Source of the DNA: Zhenhengia yiwuensis
GTDB taxonomy: Bacteria; Bacillota; Clostridia; Lachnospirales; Cellulosilyticaceae
Direction of reading: 5' to 3'
NCBI RefSeq assembly: GCF_014384995.1
Contig: NZ_JACRSY010000043.1
Span: 1 to 22,216 of the forward strand
DNA: 22,216 nt
Shown here: positions 7,416 through 15,525 of the stretch, piece by piece
Layout: every line of letters starts with the position of its first letter
Position numbering within the stretch: position 1 is the first letter of the stretch
Program-made: the position numbers and the translations under genes
The notes under the pieces: generated by a model
Databases searched by the model: none
What the model was told of the DNA's origin: nothing
What the model saw: only the letters and a program-made list of their open reading frames with translations

Positions 7416-7447
7416 AAAAAGACGTGTTCTATTGAACACGTCTTTTT
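7416..7447. terminator. Bidirectional terminator between nth and the glycosyltransferase gene
   Basis: A perfect 14-bp stem AAAAAGACGTGTTC (7416-7429) and GAACACGTCTTTTT (7434-7447) with a TATT loop has T runs on both strands. The stop codon of the minus-strand gene (7429-7431) lies at the top of the stem and loop. Confidence 0.94.
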
Positions 7448-8670
7448 TTACGGATTTTTGTTTCTATTTTTTTGGTAGCTTTATCAACTTTCTTCTTATC
7501 TTTTTTCTGATCTTGTTCATTAAGTGCAAGAATTTTTTCATAATAGGTCAAAGCATTTTTTCCAAAGATTTCATCAGAAAGTGGGGCAACTGAACTCATA
7601 GCATGAACAGATAGAGTTTTTCTATAACTTTCATCTTGAAGCAGTTTAATGAGGGCTATAGAAAGTTCTTCTGTTGTAGTAAATTTCTTGCCGTTATAAT
7701 CATCAATAACAAGTCCCTCGATGCTTTCATCATGTTTAGCTACAACCGGTAGACCAGCGGCCATAGCTTCTGCAAAAGTCAGCCCTTGTGTTTCTGAAAC
7801 AGAAGCACTTACGAATACATCTCCTAGCTGATAAAACTTGCCAATAGTTTGCCAAGGCTGAAGCCCTGCAAAAATAATATGTTCCTCTAGATGCAATGTT
7901 TGAGTTAGCTCTTTTAAGTGAGTCATCTCCGGGCCATCACCAACAATGAAAAGTTGTGCATGAGGTACTTGTTTAATAACTTCAGGAAGTGCGTGAAGGA
8001 CAACATCGATGCTTTTTTCTTTAGCAACACGACCTACAAAAAGGATGGTAGGAGCAGTAGGGTCTAGACTAAATTGTATTTTTAAGCTACTAATTTCCTC
8101 TTTTGTATAACGACTAGGATGAAATGGTGTAAAGTTAATACCTGTTGGAATAACTTCAATAGGCTTTTTCACCCCATAGCTAAGAAGTAAATCACGCGTT
8201 TTTTCTGTAGGTGCTACAATACCATCTACACTATTACAAAACATCTTACTGTATTTACGTGCAAGTTCTGGAGAAAATTCAACACCCTTTGAAATATAAT
8301 GCATATATTCTTCATACATAGTATGGTAAGTATGTACAATAGGTACATGGATTTGTTTAGAAATAAGTTTTGCTAAAAAGCCCAAAGAGAATTCCGTTTG
8401 AGATAAAATAATATCTAGTTTTAGTTTTTTTACACGACGTACAAGTTTGGTCGAATAAATAATACCTACGCGATGGTCTTTTAAGAAGACAAAAGGTAAG
8501 CTAGGAATACGATAGACATAAGGTTTATCATCATGTGCCTGTGGATGGCTAATCGTAAAAATATAAACGTTATGACCTTGTGCAATAAGCTGTTGTTCTA
8601 GTGTTACAATAGAACTTACAACACCGTTAATTTGTGGCAAATACGTATCTGTAAATATACCTATATTCAT
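7429..8670 (-). CDS. GT4-family glycosyltransferase, likely diacylglycerol glucosyltransferase-type
   Basis: 413 residues. A GT-B fold retaining transferase: the N-terminal acceptor domain starts NIGIFTDTYLPQINGV, with H-T-Y-H-T near 113-117, and the C-terminal donor domain has GRVAKEKS (213-220), VGDGPE and the E-x7-E motif E293/E301 in SETQGLTFAE. This pattern, especially FTDTYLPQINGV, is typical of alpha-monoglucosyldiacylglycerol synthases that make membrane glycolipids, though mannosyltransferases of the same family look alike. The last 30 residues are very rich in lysine and arginine, which would suit binding to anionic lipids. The ribosome binding site AGAGGG lies 6-7 nt before the ATG on the minus strand. 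It is transcribed alone. Confidence 0.87.
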   Translation of the reverse strand: MNIGIFTDTYLPQINGVVSSIVTLEQQLIAQGHNVYIFTISHPQAHDDKPYVYRIPSLPFVFLKDHRVGIIYSTKLVRRVKKLKLDIILSQTEFSLGFLAKLISKQIHVPIVHTYHTMYEEYMHYISKGVEFSPELARKYSKMFCNSVDGIVAPTEKTRDLLLSYGVKKPIEVIPTGINFTPFHPSRYTKEEISSLKIQFSLDPTAPTILFVGRVAKEKSIDVVLHALPEVIKQVPHAQLFIVGDGPEMTHLKELTQTLHLEEHIIFAGLQPWQTIGKFYQLGDVFVSASVSETQGLTFAEAMAAGLPVVAKHDESIEGLVIDDYNGKKFTTTEELSIALIKLLQDESYRKTLSVHAMSSVAPLSDEIFGKNALTYYEKILALNEQDQKKDKKKVDKATKKIETKIRKKRRVQ

Positions 8671-9076
8671 TTTTACACCCTCTTAATTCAGTTTAACATG
8701 ATTTGTATGCATTTTCTTCTTATAATCATACCGCATACTCAATCAATTCATTCATAAAATGATAAAAAGTTTATTCATATTTAAGATTTTACATGAAAGT
8801 ACGTTATTCAGTAATGCATTTAGATGCCTACATTAGAAAAATTTTTAAATCCAACAGCTTGATAAGCTGGCTATTAAGATATGGTATTTTATGCCTCTCT
8901 ATAGTCAATAATATGAGAATAGAAAAGGTGACTAATAGTAGGAACATACTTAAAAATTAATTCTTTCTCTTTAACTAGCGTACAAAAACTATATTTATTA
9001 TAATACAAATTGATTTTAAATAAAAGAAAAGAGTATAATGAAAAAAGAAAAACTTATAAATGAAAGATGTAATCAT
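8671..9076. other. Divergent intergenic region, no gene supported
   Basis: About 400 AT-rich bases between the glycosyltransferase and helicase genes. A small hairpin CAGCTT-GAT-AAGCTG (8855-8869) has no T run. A 55-codon open frame (8793-8960) has no ribosome binding site and was not accepted. Only the helicase promoter is clear. Confidence 0.6.
9010..9039 (+). promoter_or_regulatory. Sigma-A promoter of the helicase operon
   Basis: TTGATT (9010-9015), an 18-nt spacer, then a perfect TATAAT (9034-9039). The first in-frame ATG of the helicase frame (9038) lies inside this -10 box and would not be in the mRNA, so the promoter decides the start in favour of 9077. Confidence 0.65.
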
Positions 9077-11113
9077 ATGGAAACAAAACAACTTAATTCT
9101 AATCAAAAACAAGCTGTAGAGATGCCCCTTGGTGCTACAATGGTGATCGCTGGTCCTGGTTCTGGCAAAACCTTTGTTATTACTGAACGTGTACGTTATA
9201 TGATTAGTCATCTTCAGTGCCAGCCTCAACATATACTTGTTATTACCTTTACTAAGGCTGCTGCAGAAGAAATGAAAGGGCGTTATTTAAAGGCCACGCA
9301 TCAAACTGGGGTTACTTTTGGGACTTTCCACTCTGTGTTTTATCGTATGCTTAGAAAGGCAGATCCTAATCGTTACGCTTTAGAACGTCTAATCAGTGAA
9401 GATAAAAAAAGACAAGTTATTGAGAAAATTTATCAAGGTATGGACACAGGGGATGCTTATGAAGATTTTATAGAAGTCTTTTTAGGGCATCTAACGCTTA
9501 TGACTAATCAACTGATTCAACCTAAATACTATAATCCTGATGGTATTTCTAAAGAAGTATTTTTAAAAGTATTCAATAGCTATGAGCAGTATAAAGAACG
9601 TCATGGACTATTTGATTTTGATGATATGCTTGTGCACACTTATTATTTGTTAAGAAATGATCCACATATTCTTACTTTCTATCAATCTAAATATAAACAT
9701 ATTCTTATTGATGAATTTCAAGATATTAACTGTGTACAGTTTGAAATCATTAAACTTTTAAGTAGCAGGCATACTGACCTATTTGTTGTCGGTGATGATG
9801 ACCAAAGTATTTATCAATTTCGAGGCGCTAAACCTGAGTTTTTACTTTCTTTTGAAGAATACTTTAACCCTGTTCAGAAGATTATCTTGGATGTTAACTA
9901 TAGATCTACGCCAAATATTTTACGTTACAGTAATAGTTTAATAGGGTATAATATAAATAGATATGAGAAAATCATGCATGCTGCTCATATAGAAGGAGAT
10001 AAGCCTATTGTTACTTACTGTGAAGATGCAAAAGAACAGGCAAGTCTTGTACTAAAGGAAATTTTAAAGCTAAATGCAGCTGGATTACCTTTAAAAGAGT
10101 GTGCTATTATCTACCGTACCAATATACAAGCAAGACCACTTATTGAAGCTTTACGTACTGTGCAGATTCCATTTATTATTAAGGATGCTATGGTAACTTT
10201 ATATGATCAATGGATGACAAAAGATATTCTTGCCTATTTACATTTAGCATACAATATAGAAGATAGCGAAAGGCTTCTCCAAATTATTAATAGGCCTACT
10301 CGTTATATTAGTAAGCTTGCTTTAGAAGATGCAAGGAAAAAGGGTGGAAATTTACTCAAGAATCTTTTAGAATCAGACCTTCTTAGTAGACTTCAAAAAG
10401 ATCGTATTGAGGAACTTATTTTTAATTTACAAAGATTAAAGACCCTTACGTTAAAAGAAGCTATTCCTTACATCCGGCATACTATAGGCTATGAAAAGTA
10501 TCTTATAGAATATGCAGCTTACCGTAAAATACCTAGTGAAGGTTTGGTAAATATGCTCCTAGAACTTGAAGATTCTGCAAGGGAGTATGCATGTGTTGAG
10601 GAGTGGGAGGAAGCTTTATATGCTATTTCTATGAGCGTGAAGCAAAGCTCACGCCAAAAAGGTCATGATGCATTGACGCTGACTACTATGCATAGTGCTA
10701 AAGGATTAGAGTTCGGCGCAGTTTTTATCATTGATATCTTAGATGGTGTTATTCCACATAGTAAAAGTTTAAGTGATACTCAAGTAGAAGAAGAAAGGCG
10801 GCTTTTCTATGTGGCTTTAACAAGAGCTAAAGAAAGACTGTACTTATATATTCCAAAAAATAGATATCAGAAAAAAGCAGAAAGTTCTCCTTTTATTTTG
10901 GAAACACTAACACCAAAGATTACACTTAAAGAAGGTGACTGTATCAAACATAAAATGTATGGGCAGGGTAAAGTTGTAAAGTTAGATGGTTCTAAAGCTT
11001 TTATACGTTTCAAAAATGGTCAAAAAGTAGTAGATTATATGTATTGTATTAAACATCATTTATTATCTCGGGAGGAAAAAAATGAAAGTTCAAAAGACAA
11101 ACAAAAAAGGTAA
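9077..11113 (+). CDS. UvrD/PcrA/Rep-family ATP-dependent DNA helicase
   Basis: 678 residues from ATG 9077, where the protein begins METKQLNSNQKQAVE as family members do; an ATG at 9038 falls in the promoter. A superfamily 1A 3'-5' helicase for repair or replication restart. Motifs in order: Walker A AGPGSGKT (25-32), motif Ia TFTKAAAEEM, Walker B DEFQD (212-216), motif III GDDDQSIYQFRGA (239-251), motif IV region VNYRS, motif V TMHSAKGLEF and motif VI ALTRAKERLY. The C-terminal 60 residues (GDCIKHKMYGQGKVV...) resemble the Tudor-like tail of PcrA that contacts RNA polymerase. It is shorter than PcrA (about 720-740) and may be a second paralogue. The ribosome binding site is weak (AAAGATG, 9063-9069). 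Its 3' end overlaps the next small gene. Confidence 0.92.
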   Translation: METKQLNSNQKQAVEMPLGATMVIAGPGSGKTFVITERVRYMISHLQCQPQHILVITFTKAAAEEMKGRYLKATHQTGVTFGTFHSVFYRMLRKADPNRYALERLISEDKKRQVIEKIYQGMDTGDAYEDFIEVFLGHLTLMTNQLIQPKYYNPDGISKEVFLKVFNSYEQYKERHGLFDFDDMLVHTYYLLRNDPHILTFYQSKYKHILIDEFQDINCVQFEIIKLLSSRHTDLFVVGDDDQSIYQFRGAKPEFLLSFEEYFNPVQKIILDVNYRSTPNILRYSNSLIGYNINRYEKIMHAAHIEGDKPIVTYCEDAKEQASLVLKEILKLNAAGLPLKECAIIYRTNIQARPLIEALRTVQIPFIIKDAMVTLYDQWMTKDILAYLHLAYNIEDSERLLQIINRPTRYISKLALEDARKKGGNLLKNLLESDLLSRLQKDRIEELIFNLQRLKTLTLKEAIPYIRHTIGYEKYLIEYAAYRKIPSEGLVNMLLELEDSAREYACVEEWEEALYAISMSVKQSSRQKGHDALTLTTMHSAKGLEFGAVFIIDILDGVIPHSKSLSDTQVEEERRLFYVALTRAKERLYLYIPKNRYQKKAESSPFILETLTPKITLKEGDCIKHKMYGQGKVVKLDGSKAFIRFKNGQKVVDYMYCIKHHLLSREEKNESSKDKQKR

Positions 11114-11237
11114 AAAGAAACAATCTTTTAATATTTATAGTGCATTTAATAAAAATAAAAAAGGTATTGTAGCAGGAATTAGTCTTTTCTTGGCCTTTCT
11201 TATGATACTAGGTGTGCTAGGTCAATTTGCTTATTAA
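11082..11237 (+). CDS. 51-residue single-pass membrane peptide, unknown function
   Basis: ATG at 11082 with a strong ribosome binding site GGGAGG (11070-11075, spacing 6), in a different frame from the helicase gene, whose last 32 bases it overlaps. The peptide starts MKVQKTNKKGKKKQ, giving a very basic N-terminal half, and has one hydrophobic segment at about residues 29-46 (GIVAGISLFLAFLMILGVLG) with five more residues before the stop. The positive-inside rule predicts a cytoplasmic N-terminus. vanW starts 39 nt after its stop with no terminator between, so helicase, peptide and vanW look like one transcript. Family not recognised. The strong ribosome binding site and coherent basic-plus-helix structure support a real gene. 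Confidence 0.72.
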   Translation: MKVQKTNKKGKKKQSFNIYSAFNKNKKGIVAGISLFLAFLMILGVLGQFAY

Positions 11238-11276
11238 AGTCAGAATAGGTATAGAAGCTTATAGAGGAGGCGGACT

Positions 11277-12659
11277 ATGGCAACTGACAAAAAGAAAAAG
11301 CTTAAAGTTAGTTTAGTCGTTATGCTAATCCTCATTTTTATTGGAATAGGCGCAGCAGCTATTTATGTGTATCATGAAGTTACACAATATAATCTTGTCT
11401 TTGCAAATCATATTTATGTGAATGATGTAGCTATAGGAGGCCTTACACAAGAAGAAGCCCTCATAAAGATTAAAGAGCAGCTTAACACCTATAATGAGGA
11501 ACATTTTATTACTTTATTTAATAAGGATAAACAAATACATTTATCTTTAGATACATTTAATCCAACGAGCAACTTAGACGAAGTTTTACAAGATGCTTAT
11601 ACACCAGGCCATGAGGGACATATATTCAAACGTTTTCTAGCTTCTAAAAATACTGCTTTAGAGTCCATACATTATCTCGTTCAAACCTCATATGATTTAT
11701 CAGAGATTGAAAAAGCCTTAGAAGTACAAGCGCATCTTTTTGAGGAAGCACCTATAGATGCAACGATTGAAAGAAAGAATAGGCAGTTTTACGTAACACC
11801 AGAGCAAATAGGTTATGCATTAGATAGTCAAGCTACAGCCAGTATTATTTATGATATGTTAACGGCTAATGAGCTTCCTATTAGGCCTATTCAAATCGTT
11901 ATGAAAGAAGTAACCCCAGCTGTAACTGCTAAGGAACTTGAAAAAGCCCAAACACCACTTGCTAGCTTTTCTACTTCATATAATAATGCTGATCAAGACC
12001 GTAATCAAAACCTTGCTATTGCAGCATCTAAAATTAATGCAAAATTGAATCCAGGTGAGAGCTTTTCACTTGGGAGCAAATTGGAACCTATTACCCCAGA
12101 TGCAGGTTATAAAGCTTCTAAAGTCATTGTAAATGGAAAGTTAGAGGAGGGAATAGGTGGTGGTGTATGCCAAATTGCATCTACTCTTTATAATGCACTT
12201 TTATTAAGTGATATAGAAATTATATCACGTGCAAACCACTCTTTACCTGTAGCTTATGTACCATTAGGCAGAGATGCTACTTATGCATCAGAACTTATAG
12301 ACTTTAAGTTTAGGAATAACTCACAATATCCTTTATTTGTAGAGAGCTACTGTGAAGATAATAAGATTATTGTGAATCTATTTGGAGATGCTGCATTAAA
12401 GTTACCTTATGATGAAGTTAAATTTAGTTCTGAACTCATTAAGACAACACCACCACCTCCAACAATCTATAAGGAAGATGATACCTTATATGAGGACCAG
12501 GAAATTCAAGAGACCACACCACTTGAAGGTAAGACGGTAAAACTGTATCGCCTTATGTATAAGAATGGTGAACTCGTTTCAAAAGAACTTATTAATACAA
12601 GTTATTATAAGGCTAGGGGAGAGGTCATTAAAGTAGGAACTAAACCAAGGCTAGATTAA
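11277..12659 (+). CDS. VanW-family cell-envelope protein with peptidoglycan-binding-like repeats
   Basis: 460 residues. An uncleaved signal anchor (about 10-32) follows a lysine-rich start, so the body is extracellular. Next come one or two YoaR-type putative peptidoglycan-binding (PG_binding_4-like) units, each with the V-x-I-G-G-L-T-x-E-E-A kind of start (near residues 48-62), then the VanW domain at about 225-375 with PGESFSLG, GGGVCQIASTLYNA (C298) and a conserved HSLPVAYVPLGRDATY. A Pro-rich linker and a final 50 residues resembling a G5 domain close the protein. VanW was named from vancomycin-resistance clusters, but chromosomal members are common in clostridia; no van genes are here. 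AGAGGAGG at 11263-11270 sets the ATG. Confidence 0.88.
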   Translation: MATDKKKKLKVSLVVMLILIFIGIGAAAIYVYHEVTQYNLVFANHIYVNDVAIGGLTQEEALIKIKEQLNTYNEEHFITLFNKDKQIHLSLDTFNPTSNLDEVLQDAYTPGHEGHIFKRFLASKNTALESIHYLVQTSYDLSEIEKALEVQAHLFEEAPIDATIERKNRQFYVTPEQIGYALDSQATASIIYDMLTANELPIRPIQIVMKEVTPAVTAKELEKAQTPLASFSTSYNNADQDRNQNLAIAASKINAKLNPGESFSLGSKLEPITPDAGYKASKVIVNGKLEEGIGGGVCQIASTLYNALLLSDIEIISRANHSLPVAYVPLGRDATYASELIDFKFRNNSQYPLFVESYCEDNKIIVNLFGDAALKLPYDEVKFSSELIKTTPPPPTIYKEDDTLYEDQEIQETTPLEGKTVKLYRLMYKNGELVSKELINTSYYKARGEVIKVGTKPRLD

Positions 12660-12714
12660 AAGTTAAAATAAAAAGGTTCAAGCTTATAAGCTTGAACCTT
12701 TTTATTTTAACTTT
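12659..12714. terminator. Bidirectional terminator, perfect 56-bp palindrome
   Basis: A perfect inverted repeat centred between 12686 and 12687; each 28-base arm reads from AAAGTTAAAATAAAAAGG to the central TTCAAGCTTA. It starts at the last base of the vanW stop codon, and the stop codon of the convergent PBP gene (12707-12709) lies in its right arm. A-rich outer arms give T runs in both directions. Confidence 0.93.
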
Positions 12715-15307
12715 GTGGAATGAAGAAACCATTTTCGCCATCTGGATTATCAGTAGAAGGTGTTTCAGGTGTTACTGGGGTTTCTTCTGGAGTTTCTATT
12801 GGTGGTGTTGGAGTTTCTTCTGGGTTTTCTTGGGATGGCTCGTCTGGCCAAGGCCATCCTTCAAGTTCTGGAAGTTCTGGTTCCTCCGGTACCAATGCCT
12901 GAGTGTGTACATCACATAAGTCTTCAGGTTTTACTTGACTAGATGATGTACGTGTAACAACGCGTGTTTTAACAGTTTCTTCAGGACAGAACTCTGTAGC
13001 AATCTTACCCGATACTGTACATACCTGTTCTTGTACGTGAATATCACATTCCTCAGTAGGAGCATGATTTTTCTGGAAGTAATCAGATACAATTTTGTGT
13101 TCCGGGTCTAATTTACAAAGTTCTGTTGGAATCTTACCTGATGCTGCACAAATACTTGTTTTAGTATAACCTGTCGTTATTAATTCAAATTCTTTCTTAG
13201 GCAGGTTTTTATGAATTTCTGACATAATGCTTGCCCAAAGATTTAAGTGAGCACTTTTATTAGTAAAAGGTTGTGGTCTGTCATAGCCCATCCATACAGT
13301 TGCAGTATAGTATGGTGTATAACCAGCAAAGATAAAGTCTTTATTATCAGATGTTGTCCCTGTTTTGCCTGCTACAGGCATATTAAGACCTACGCCAGCT
13401 TTACCACCTGTACCGATTTTAATAACATCTTCCATCATATCTGTTAGCATAGAAGCAGTAGAAGCTTTAATAACCGTATGTGTTTCGGGTACAGAATTAT
13501 CTAAAAGAACTTGTTTATCACGATCTAACACTTGCGTATAGAGAATAGGTTTTGTATAAGACCCTTGATTGGCAATAGCAGCATAGGCAGCATTAAGTTC
13601 AAGAGGGGTTACACCATCTGTAATACCGCCAAGAGGAAGTGCATACACTTTATCTTGGTCAGAAAGTGTTGTAAAACCGAAGTTAAGGAGATAGTTGTAA
13701 GCTGTCTCAATACCGACCATCTCTACAGCTTTAACCGCTAAGATATTCATAGAGTCCCAAATACCTTCGCGTACTGTAGTAGGTCCCTTAAAGTAACTTC
13801 TCCAGTTTTTTGGAGTATATTTACCAATTGTATAAGGTTCATCGACAATGATAGAACCTGGAGAAAGGAGCCCTGTATCAAGTGCTGGTGCATAAGAAGC
13901 AAGAACTTTGAACGTAGAGCCAGGTTGTCTTTTAGCTTGTGTGGCACGGTTAAAAGTACGGTCACCATATTTTTCACCACGTCCACCTGAAAGTGCTTTC
14001 ACATGACCATTGTATTGATCCATAATAACGAAAGCAGCTTGGGCCTGAGGTACAAGCTGTACAGATTCAACAATTGTATCACCCTCGGCAAGTTCCCAGG
14101 TAGCTTGCTTTGCTTTTTTGAAGTTTTCTATTTCAGCTTCTGAATCAGACTGTAAAACACCCTCTGCCCATTTATTCACAGTTGTGCCATCAGCTTTTGT
14201 GATAGTAGCACTATAGTTAATCACATATTCTTTATAAGAAGGGAAGAGAGAGTCATCATCCATCTTATCATCTACAATTTTTTGCATATCTTGGTTAAGT
14301 GTTGTATAGATTTCAACACCACCACCAAAGAGTAAGTTATTTGCTTGTGTAGCTGTCATGCCCTTTTTAGTTTGAAGGTCACTAATAACTTGTTCAATGA
14401 CAGCATCTACGAAGTAACTATGAACAGAGTCTTGCTGTTCATACTGATTATTCACTTCTTGAATATTTTTATAAGGATTCTCTAGTAAAGCAGCTTGTCT
14501 TTCTTCTTCTGTAATATAGCCCTGTTCTACCATATAAGAAAGAATAACTTTAGATTTTTCAAAGTTGTTCTCAGGGTTACGAATTGGACTATATCTTGTA
14601 GGTGCTTGTGTAATACCAGCTATAACAACACTTTCAGCTAGAGTAAGCTCAGAAACATCCTTGCCAAAATAACGTTTGGCTGCAGCTTGCACACCATTTG
14701 TACCATGTCCTAGCGGCATTGTATTTAAGTAATATTCTAAGATAAGATCTTTTTCATAAAGTGCATCAATTTGAAGTGCAAGGTATTGCTCTTGAATTTT
14801 ACGCACGAAAGTCTGATCGCTAGTAAGGGCATTATTTTTAATAACCTGCTGCGTAATAGTACTTGCACCTTCTACAATTTCACCTGCTTTTAAATTTTTT
14901 ACAATAGCACGCATAATTCCTAATAAGTCAATACCGTTATGCTCATAGAATCTAGCATCTTCAATGGCTATAACAGCTTCTTGAAGATGTTTGGGAATTT
15001 GGTCAAGTTTTGCATAAATACGATTTTCACCACTTGAGAGCGTATCGATTTCAGTACCATTTTCATCATAGACAAAAGACGTATAATCTGTCGTGGGCTT
15101 AATATTAATTGTAGAAACATCAGGGGCACTTTTAATGATACCTACTAAAATACCAAGTCCTGAACCTACAATAGCAAAAAGACCAATGACAAGTGTAATG
15201 ACTATGACACGAAAAGTAGTGACTTTAGCTTTTTTTGTCTTTTTCTTTTTTGTATTTTTATTAGAATCCTGCATTTTTTTTGAACATGAATCTTTAGAGT
15301 AATTCAT
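12707..15307 (-). CDS. Class A penicillin-binding protein (bifunctional transglycosylase/transpeptidase)
   Basis: 866 residues. It polymerises and cross-links peptidoglycan outside the membrane. A basic cytoplasmic start and one transmembrane anchor (about 32-58) are followed by a GT51 domain with catalytic E116 in EDARFYEHNGID, GASTITQQVIKN (147-158) and RKIQEQYLALQ (E173). The transpeptidase domain has S464-T-F-K467, S519-M-N521 and K648-T-G. After it come two Cys-containing repeats (720-801) and a Pro/Glu/Thr-rich tail (about 806-855) ending FFIPQS. GAGGAGG on the minus strand lies 8 nt before the ATG. It resembles PBP1a/PonA of clostridia. It converges on vanW and diverges from yunB. Confidence 0.95.
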   Translation of the reverse strand: MNYSKDSCSKKMQDSNKNTKKKKTKKAKVTTFRVIVITLVIGLFAIVGSGLGILVGIIKSAPDVSTINIKPTTDYTSFVYDENGTEIDTLSSGENRIYAKLDQIPKHLQEAVIAIEDARFYEHNGIDLLGIMRAIVKNLKAGEIVEGASTITQQVIKNNALTSDQTFVRKIQEQYLALQIDALYEKDLILEYYLNTMPLGHGTNGVQAAAKRYFGKDVSELTLAESVVIAGITQAPTRYSPIRNPENNFEKSKVILSYMVEQGYITEEERQAALLENPYKNIQEVNNQYEQQDSVHSYFVDAVIEQVISDLQTKKGMTATQANNLLFGGGVEIYTTLNQDMQKIVDDKMDDDSLFPSYKEYVINYSATITKADGTTVNKWAEGVLQSDSEAEIENFKKAKQATWELAEGDTIVESVQLVPQAQAAFVIMDQYNGHVKALSGGRGEKYGDRTFNRATQAKRQPGSTFKVLASYAPALDTGLLSPGSIIVDEPYTIGKYTPKNWRSYFKGPTTVREGIWDSMNILAVKAVEMVGIETAYNYLLNFGFTTLSDQDKVYALPLGGITDGVTPLELNAAYAAIANQGSYTKPILYTQVLDRDKQVLLDNSVPETHTVIKASTASMLTDMMEDVIKIGTGGKAGVGLNMPVAGKTGTTSDNKDFIFAGYTPYYTATVWMGYDRPQPFTNKSAHLNLWASIMSEIHKNLPKKEFELITTGYTKTSICAASGKIPTELCKLDPEHKIVSDYFQKNHAPTEECDIHVQEQVCTVSGKIATEFCPEETVKTRVVTRTSSSQVKPEDLCDVHTQALVPEEPELPELEGWPWPDEPSQENPEETPTPPIETPEETPVTPETPSTDNPDGENGFFIPQS
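12905..13150 (-). repeat. Duplicated Cys module in the PBP C-terminus
   Basis: Residues 720-757 and 763-801 of the PBP share the plan C-x2-S-G-K-I-x-T-E-x-C, then a variable stretch, then P-x-E-x-C-D-[I/V]-H. Each copy has three cysteines, so disulfides or metal binding are conceivable. Single or repeated C-x-x-S-G-K motifs are known in clostridial PBP tails; their function is not established to my knowledge. Confidence 0.8.
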
Positions 15308-15329
15308 CTATCATCCTCCTCAATATGGT

Positions 15330-15358
15330 ATTATACCAAAGATGCTAGGTAAGCGCAA
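15330..15358 (-). promoter_or_regulatory. Promoter of the class A PBP gene
   Basis: On the minus strand TTGCGC (15353-15358), a 17-nt spacer and a perfect TATAAT (15330-15335) preceded by TGG, giving an extended -10. The leader would be only about 15 nt, just enough to hold the GAGGAGG ribosome binding site. Confidence 0.75.
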
Positions 15359-15525
15359 AAAGAAATACATACCTTAGTATAATGTATTAGTATAAAACTA
15401 AATAGATAAATAGGAAAGTAGTATTATAAATTAGTCATTAAACTTTAATATTTAAGATGATGCTTGTCATGGAATGTCCCTTCTATGAATATATTAAAAA
15501 TAAAGCATTGAATAGGAGGCAGCTT

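Noticed and set aside
8793..8960. 55-codon open frame in the glycosyltransferase-helicase intergenic region
   Set aside because: No ribosome binding site, no coherent hydrophobic or domain pattern, and AT-rich spacer of this length can hold such a frame by chance.
11277..12659. VanW gene as evidence of glycopeptide resistance
   Set aside because: No vanA/B ligase, vanH, vanX or vanRS nearby; VanW-domain proteins are common chromosomal genes in clostridia.
12692..12919. Trp/Phe-rich plus-strand frame opposite the PBP tail
   Set aside because: Shadow of the Pro/Glu-rich repeat coding of the PBP; no independent signal.
15457..15525. N-terminal extension of YunB from the upstream ATG
   Set aside because: No ribosome binding site for it, whereas AGGAGG is perfectly placed for ATG 15526.
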